A stretch of DNA of 64,000 nucleotides from Adenophora triphylla var. japonica (Eukaryota > Streptophyta > Magnoliopsida > Asterales > Campanulaceae), in the NCBI GenBank assembly GCA_022495995.1, contig JAFEMH010007467.1:1-64000 (forward strand), given 5' to 3'. A model generated the notes under the pieces. It searched no databases, was not told the origin of the DNA, and worked only from the letters and a program-made list of their open reading frames with translations. Each line of letters begins with the position of its first letter. Within the stretch, counting starts at the first letter, position 1. A program made the translations under genes and the position numbers. Shown here one piece after another: positions 61,325 to 64,000 of the stretch.

Positions 61325-64000
61325 CTAATATGTGGGTTTCTAGCTTTCTGCATGCGACAAGCATATAATTCTTTGATGTCTGTTTGGTAACGCTTAGCTT
61401 CATTGAGATATTTGTAATCTGTTTCGGTATCTTTGGGCCGACTATGAGTTTTCCCTGTAAGGCGCAGATTCCTGTTACATGGGGGGGGGGATGTGGATAT
61501 CATTGTGCATGTATTTACATATTTGTGCATATGAGAGTGAGATAGGCAGGCAGACAGACTGGTATTTTAATTTATGTGTATATACAGCCCCCTCTATTTG
61601 TTGAGAACAATGGGAGTGGATATTGAGAGACATACTAGTATTTAAAAGGGATTAGAAACAAGTTTTCTGCTGCTTCTTTTTTTCCTTTTTGAACTATACA
61701 TCTGAATTCTAAATTGGTTTCTCTTTTTAAGAAGATCTTTAACTTCTATCCTTTTTGAACTTCTATGATTGCTGCAGGCTGTTGTTAGTTTTGTCACTAT
61801 GCAGTTTCAACTCAGCACCGTCTTCTTCACATTTTCTCTAGGCACAAGAACACATTATTTTGGTCGGACTATTCTTCATGGTGGTGCGAAGGTTTGTGTT
61901 TGTCGCTTCTCCTTTTCCTTCATTGCGATTTGTATGTTCTAAAATTCATAAATAAATACTGATTCACTGCAGTATCATGCAACTGGTAGGGGATTTGTGG
62001 TCCGCCACATCAAATTCTCCGAGAACTACCGCCTTTATTCTCGCAGTCATTTTGTCAAAGGGTATCTCTCCAACTATTTGCTTGCATGCTCATAGTGTCT
62101 TATGAAACAATGAAGTAATTATTCAATTGCAAATCATTAATTGTTTATTTTACAATTCTTCCTAAAATCTGCAGAATGGAAGTTGTTCTACTCTTGATAG
62201 TGTACCTTGCATATGGATACAACGAAGGTGGCACACTTGGCTACATTCTTCTCAGTGTGAGCAGTTGGTTTATGGCATTATCGTGGCTTTTTGCTCCATA
62301 CGTGTTTAATCCATCAGGTTTTGAGTGGCAGAAGTAAGTGTTGCTTTTCATCCTTTTGATTTAACTTAGTTTTTGGCCTTTTTATTTTCTTACTTTCTTG
62401 CTCCTCTTCTTTAGGACGGTAGAGGATTTTCGAGATTGGACAAACTGGCTTCTTTATCGGGGTGGAATTGGAGTGAAAGGAGAAGAAAGTTGGGAAGCTT
62501 GGTGGGACGAAGAACTGGTACTATATTTACTTCCTGAAAAATTAGTTTCTTGTTGTCTGTCTTTTGGCACTTGATGTCACTTTAGTACAATGATAACAGG
62601 TACTATGTATGGGCCTGTTATGTTTTGATTACTACTGACAAGGAGGATTTAACTATCAGTGAAAGAAACTCTTATTAGGACAGTTGTAGTTGTTTGATAA
62701 TTTTTTTTTTCTGTTATTTGTAGGCTCATATAAAGACATTTGGAGGGAGGCTCATGGAGACCATTCTTAGCCTGAGGTTCTTCATTTTCCAGTATGGAAT
62801 AGTCTACAAGTTGGATGTGCAAGGATCAAATACATCACTAAGTGTAAGGACTTATTCACCTTCTAGACCAGATTATTTCCATTTTTTTAAAAATGAAGTT
62901 AAGCATTACTGTTTGGTGTTACTTTGAGCTTCTCGTGTGCTCCTTTTGTCTACATTTAAATTAATGGTAGTTTTCTGCCAGCAATTTGTGTCTCCAAGTG
63001 ATTGCACTAGCTGTCTAAAGAGGGCATGTGTTTGCGCTAGTGATCGTGTTTCAGCTGATTATTTTATTATATACTCTAAAGAAGGCATATTAAACCTATA
63101 GTTGTTGATTCTTTTACTTCCTCTTTCTTTTTCCCCTAATGGTGTGCTTTAAGCTTTGTGTTGATAATGTTATTTCTTGGTATTTTAGCATATTACTTTC
63201 CCTTTTTTTTTTCTCTCTTTTCCTTTATTTAAGAACATTATTTTCTGTTACCTACATCTACATGTTACATTCATCTTGAAGAAAAATTGATTTCTTATTG
63301 CTAGACCTTCTATTACTCGCTTTATGGAAAACAAACCCATCTTTTTGTTGGGTGACTCATGGATTTCTTCCTGATATATATTAACCAGGTGTACGGATTC
63401 TCATGGCTTGTGCTGGCAGTGATTATAATACTATTCAAGGTACTCGAGATATACTTGAAATTTTAGCTCTTTGAATCTTTGTTTGCTAGTTGTGGGATAT
63501 TTAATTTGACGTCTTCCCTTCTACACCCTCTGTCCCTAAATGAATGTCAGAAAAAAGTTTTTTAAATTTGCTTTTGATCAAGAGCAAATTTGAAACTTAC
63601 CTTTTCCTTTTTTCTTTCTGTACTATAGGTTTTCACATTCAGCCAGAAGATATCAGTGAATTTCCAGCTAGTCTTGCGTTTTGTCCAAGGCATTTCATTC
63701 TTACTTGCAATAGCTGGTATAGCCGTTGCTGTTGCTCTTTCAGACCTAACTATTCCCGATATATTTGCCTGCATCTTGGCATTTATACCCACTGGTTGGG
63801 GAATTCTATCCGTAAGTTTTCTCAAGTTGATATCTACACTTTCTTGTGTGTGTGTGTCCATACTCTTTTTTATTTTCTCCAAAACTTGATCCTTATTCTT
63901 TTGGTTATTTCAGATTGCTGTGGCCTGGAAACCCGTGATGAAGAAGATTGGTTTATGGAAATCTGTACGGTCAATTGCGCGTCTATATGATGCTGGTATG
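23546..64000 (+). CDS. CALS9: Callose synthase, CALS9/GSL10 type (3' end beyond window)
   Basis: Plasma-membrane 1,3-beta-glucan synthase using UDP-glucose; in Arabidopsis the GSL10 gene is needed for pollen microspore division. I read 51 coding exons, all GT-AG and all in phase, totalling 5,589 bases (1,863 codons). The start M-S-E-P-E-E-L-W-E-R-L, the shared L-E-R-K-T-V-K-R-K-R block and overall similarity to GSL10, rather than GSL8, support the subtype. Order: Vta1-like N-terminus (about 40-200), FKS1 domain 1 (about 330-450), first membrane cluster (about 490-760), large cytosolic catalytic loop (about 790-1480), second membrane cluster (about 1480-1860). No stop or frameshift was seen. 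Family length suggests a few tens of codons remain past 64000. Exon positions are in the five segment entries that follow. Confidence 0.95.
23748..25498 (+). other. Intron 1 of the callose synthase gene
   Basis: No gene inside. A T/A-rich stretch at 24148-24240 followed by non-coding sequence looks like an old LINE or SINE tail in antisense, which is uncertain. CT microsatellites lie near 24700. Confidence 0.5.
25714..25835. repeat. CA/TA compound microsatellite (intron 2)
   Basis: Runs of TA, CA, GT and TA/CA units just before exon 3. Confidence 0.9.
26709..26791. repeat. (TTCCA)n pentanucleotide repeat (intron 3)
   Basis: About sixteen TTCCA units with one early TTCCG variant, in the 3.2-kb intron 3. 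The rest of that intron, apart from the 136-bp tandem pair at 28439-28710, shows nothing I recognise. Confidence 0.95.
28439..28710 (+). repeat. 136-bp tandem duplication (intron 3)
   Basis: 28439-28574 and 28575-28710 are almost identical, differing at about two positions. The duplication is therefore recent. Confidence 0.9.
29444..29670. mobile_element. Stowaway-type MITE (intron 4)
   Basis: Terminal CTCCCTCCGTCTCAC and its inverted counterpart GATGGAGGGAG, with TA duplicated at 29442-29443 and 29671-29672. Confidence 0.75.
30830..32827 (+). other. Intron 7 of the callose synthase gene
   Basis: No gene supported. The part near 31930-32070 resembles a LINE 3' tail (pyrimidine-rich, then an AATAA-rich end). 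A long GA/GGGA microsatellite lies at 32546-32666. Confidence 0.45.
32546..32666. repeat. (GA)n/(GGGA)n microsatellite
   Basis: A purine-only stretch of about 120 bases. The Arg-Glu and Leu-Ser open frames across it are artefacts of the repeat. Confidence 0.95.
33081..43764 (+). CDS. CALS9: CALS9-like exons 9-23 (FKS1 domain 1, first membrane cluster)
   Basis: Exons: 33081-33198, 34023-34148, 36184-36260, 36340-36418, 37466-37588, 37914-38016, 38193-38316, 38732-38921, 39029-39081, 41788-41848, 41924-42005, 42807-42856, 43034-43120, 43297-43382, 43740-43764. Exon 9 carries L-Y-F-L-I-W-G-E-A-G-N-I-R-F-L-P-E-C, the FKS1 domain 1 signature. Exon 11 carries W-R-N-Y-D-D-F-N-E-Y-F-W (last residue split). 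Exons 13-21 encode about six hydrophobic segments. Exon 23 is only 25 bases (nine codons including the split Arg) and lies before a 2.3-kb intron. Confidence 0.93.
33372..33532. mobile_element. Degenerate Stowaway-type MITE (intron 9)
   Basis: CTCCCTCTGTCCC at the left and GAAGGGAG at the right. The TA duplication is not clear. Confidence 0.5.
34149..36183 (+). other. Intron 10 of the callose synthase gene
   Basis: No gene supported. It includes a short tandem repeat (34668-34720 and 34721-34775 share GGATCTGATT...CCCAGAGATG) and a GGCG-rich stretch at 35025-35135 resembling the GC-rich repeats at 53.2 and 55.6 kb in composition only. Confidence 0.4.
36419..37465 (+). other. Intron 12 of the callose synthase gene
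   Basis: AT-rich. Nothing recognisable apart from splice sites. Confidence 0.5.
38396..38648. mobile_element. Stowaway-type MITE (intron 15)
   Basis: Terminal inverted repeats starting CTCCCTCCGTCCCGAAATGA and ending TTCGGGACAAAGGGAG, with TA duplicated at 38394-38395 and 38649-38650. Confidence 0.8.
39160..40667. mobile_element. Mutator-like element with long TIRs (intron 17)
   Basis: The element proper is 39169-40658 (1,490 bp). It is flanked by the perfect 9-bp duplication TTAAATTTG at 39160-39168 and 40659-40667. The terminal inverted repeats extend roughly 200 bases (ends GGCCAAATTGCAAATTGG and its counterpart). Nine-base duplications with long TIRs define Mutator-like elements. No transposase is present, so it is non-autonomous. 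The interior open frames (39.4-40.4 kb) are unrecognised. Confidence 0.88.
41407..41651. mobile_element. Stowaway-type MITE (intron 17)
   Basis: CTCCCTCCGTTCTGGAATAA at the left and the inverted CCAGGACGAAGGGAG at the right. TA follows on the right; the left flank is TG. Confidence 0.7.
42006..42806 (+). other. Intron 19 of the callose synthase gene
   Basis: Exon 19 reads open past its donor as far as 42331, but the AAA-A|GTAAGT donor and exon 20 preserve the family sequence. The long open tail is intron. Confidence 0.6.
44207..44590 (+). repeat. Duplicated ~137-bp segment (intron 23)
   Basis: 44207-44343 and 44454-44590 share a segment beginning near CTACTGGGTCCACTTGGC and ending GATGTGGGATGGGG. 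The surrounding sequence (TGTAACGACCCGAGCCC, ATACCATTTGTA) looks like a plant repeat of unknown class. Confidence 0.7.
44741..45015. mobile_element. Stowaway-type MITE (intron 23)
   Basis: CCCCCTCCGTCCCGTATAAG at the left mirrors CTTATATGGGACGGAGGGAG at the right, with TA at 44739-44740 and 45016-45017. Confidence 0.82.
45866..45911. repeat. (CT)n microsatellite (intron 23)
   Basis: Uninterrupted CT units, shortly before exon 24. Confidence 0.95.
46060..52587 (+). CDS. CALS9: CALS9-like exons 24-35 (first half of the catalytic loop)
   Basis: Exons: 46060-46154, 46272-46353, 46451-46611, 46705-46825, 48385-48482, 48562-48652, 48758-48918, 49022-49131, 50766-50900, 51907-51975, 52053-52230, 52473-52587. 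Family blocks include F-W-N-E-I-I, R-R-L-Q-F-F-T-N-S-L-F-M, S-V-F-T-P-Y-Y-S-E, D-E-W-K-N-F, L-R-F-W-A-S-Y-R-G-Q-T-L-A-R-T-V-R-G-M-M-Y-Y and K-F-T-Y-V-V-T-C-Q-I-Y-G. This is the start of the glucan synthase (FKS-like, GT48) catalytic domain, on the cytosolic side. Confidence 0.94.
47100..47860 (-). other. Possible retroelement remnant, antisense (intron 27)
   Basis: On the minus strand there is a CTATAAAAGC box near 47302 and an AATAAAG signal near 47255, in LTR-like spacing. Upstream of these lies an unrecognised 65-codon frame (47637-47834). No target duplication or LTR ends were found, so this is tentative. Confidence 0.25.
49132..50765 (+). other. Intron 31 of the callose synthase gene
   Basis: No gene or transposon end recognised. 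Confidence 0.5.
50901..51906 (+). other. Intron 32 of the callose synthase gene
   Basis: CT-rich and AT-rich sequence. Nothing recognised. Confidence 0.5.
53160..53327 (+). repeat. GC-rich interspersed repeat, forward copy (intron 35)
   Basis: Runs from AAGGTTCTAAAAAGCGC to TCTTTTAGAACACTG, made of repeated CTAGGCGGGG-like units. The ends form a short inverted repeat around GTTCTAAAA, so it is probably a MITE-like element. A near-complete reverse-complement copy lies at 55552-55727. Confidence 0.8.
53708..58594 (+). CDS. CALS9: CALS9-like exons 36-42 (catalytic core)
   Basis: Exons: 53708-53827, 54712-54827, 54905-54988, 55082-55194, 56498-56550, 56638-56814, 58547-58594. Conserved GT48 blocks: I-K-L-P-G-N-P, P-E-N-Q-N-H-A-I-V-F-T-R-G, F-T-G-S-V-S-S-L-A, M-H-Y-G-H-P-D-V-F-D-R, R-G-G-I-S-K-A-S and N-Q-I-A-L-F-E-G-K-V-A-G-G-N-G-E-Q. 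Exons 41-42 enter the second membrane cluster. Exons 36-39 lie between two inverted copies of a GC-rich repeat (53160-53327 and 55552-55727). Confidence 0.94.
54026..54315. mobile_element. Stowaway-type MITE (intron 36)
   Basis: CTCCCTCCGTCCCACCTCAG at the left mirrors CTGAGGTGGGATGGAGGGA at the right, with TA duplicated at 54024-54025 and 54316-54317. Confidence 0.8.
54588..54642. repeat. (TA)n-rich tandem repeat (intron 36)
   Basis: TATATA blocks separated by TTCACA or TTCATA, repeated about three times. Confidence 0.9.
55552..55727 (-). repeat. GC-rich interspersed repeat, inverted copy (intron 39)
   Basis: Reverse complement of 53160-53327 over almost its whole length, from CAGTGTTCTAAAAGACC to GCTTTTTAGAACCTTGG. 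Confidence 0.8.
56815..58546 (+). other. Intron 41 of the callose synthase gene
   Basis: No gene or element ends recognised. There is a C run near 57225 and a G run near 58400. Confidence 0.5.
60139..60638. mobile_element. MITE nested in the intron 42 element
   Basis: A 500-bp unit with terminal inverted repeats starting GGCAAAAACCATATTTTAGT and ending in the reverse complement. No coding sequence. The target duplication is not clear. Confidence 0.75.
60667..60792. mobile_element. Small inverted-repeat element nested in the intron 42 element
   Basis: Arms starting ACTATGATGCTCGGACTCTT and the matching AAGAGTCTGAGCATCATAGT, about 30 bases each, with a ~60-base interior. Confidence 0.65.
61089..64000 (+). 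CDS. CALS9: CALS9-like exons 43-51 (second membrane cluster, incomplete)
   Basis: Exons: 61089-61247, 61778-61891, 61973-62061, 62175-62333, 62415-62517, 62724-62843, 63389-63439, 63629-63811 and 63914 to the edge. Blocks: F-L-F-Q-I-G, M-Q-F-Q-L-S, S-L-G-T-R-T-H-Y-F-G-R-T-I-L-H-G-G-A, F-S-E-N-Y-R-L-Y-S-R-S-H-F-V-K, Y-R-G-G-I-G-V and S-W-E-A-W-W. These, with seven or so hydrophobic segments, are typical of the callose synthase C-terminal half. The frame is open at 64000 (ends in Met), and the family's last segment is missing. Confidence 0.94.
61266..61321. repeat. (TC)n(AC)n microsatellite (intron 43)
   Basis: TC units run directly into AC units shortly after exon 43. Confidence 0.95.

Overview
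This is nuclear DNA of a flowering plant, probably a eudicot with a large, transposon-rich genome. The evidence is a many-exon gene with GT-AG introns, AT-rich introns, plant Stowaway-type MITEs, Mutator-like elements, Helitrons and Ty3/gypsy LTR elements. The species cannot be named from the sequence.

Layout: (1) 1-2455, no recognisable gene. (2) 2461-11396, a full-length but dead Ty3/gypsy retrotransposon with ~2.6 kb LTRs, a 5-bp target duplication (TAATA), a frameshifted gag and a heavily decayed pol. (3) 11397-14356, unassigned DNA ending in a Helitron-type 3' terminus. (4) about 14357-21520, a composite transposon-like region. It holds a broken FAR1/MULE-transposase gene on the minus strand, split by a 1,450-bp solo LTR (TSD GTACT). 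Beside it are two short intact genes for small proteins that resemble the XS-zinc-finger domain of the SGS3/IDN2 RNA-silencing family. Each has its own TATA box, and they are set among ~135-bp repeats rich in CAGGCA. This is the most unusual part of the window. (5) 22060-22360, two tandem miniature Helitrons just upstream of the next gene. (6) about 22.5 kb to the right edge, one huge gene on the plus strand.

The large gene is a callose synthase (1,3-beta-glucan synthase) of the CALS9/GSL10 type. I placed 51 coding exons, all joined in frame, giving 1,863 codons up to the window edge. The last few tens of codons lie beyond 64000. A leader intron ends exactly at the ATG. The introns hold most of the 40 kb: two Mutator-like elements with long terminal inverted repeats and perfect 9-bp target duplications (introns 17 and 42), nested MITEs, at least six Stowaway-type elements, an oppositely oriented pair of GC-rich repeats bracketing exons 36-39, a 136-bp tandem duplication and many microsatellites.

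Only the callose synthase looks like an ordinary functional host gene. The two XS-zinc-finger-like genes may be functional but sit in transposon surroundings. Their role, possibly interference with small-RNA silencing, is inference only.
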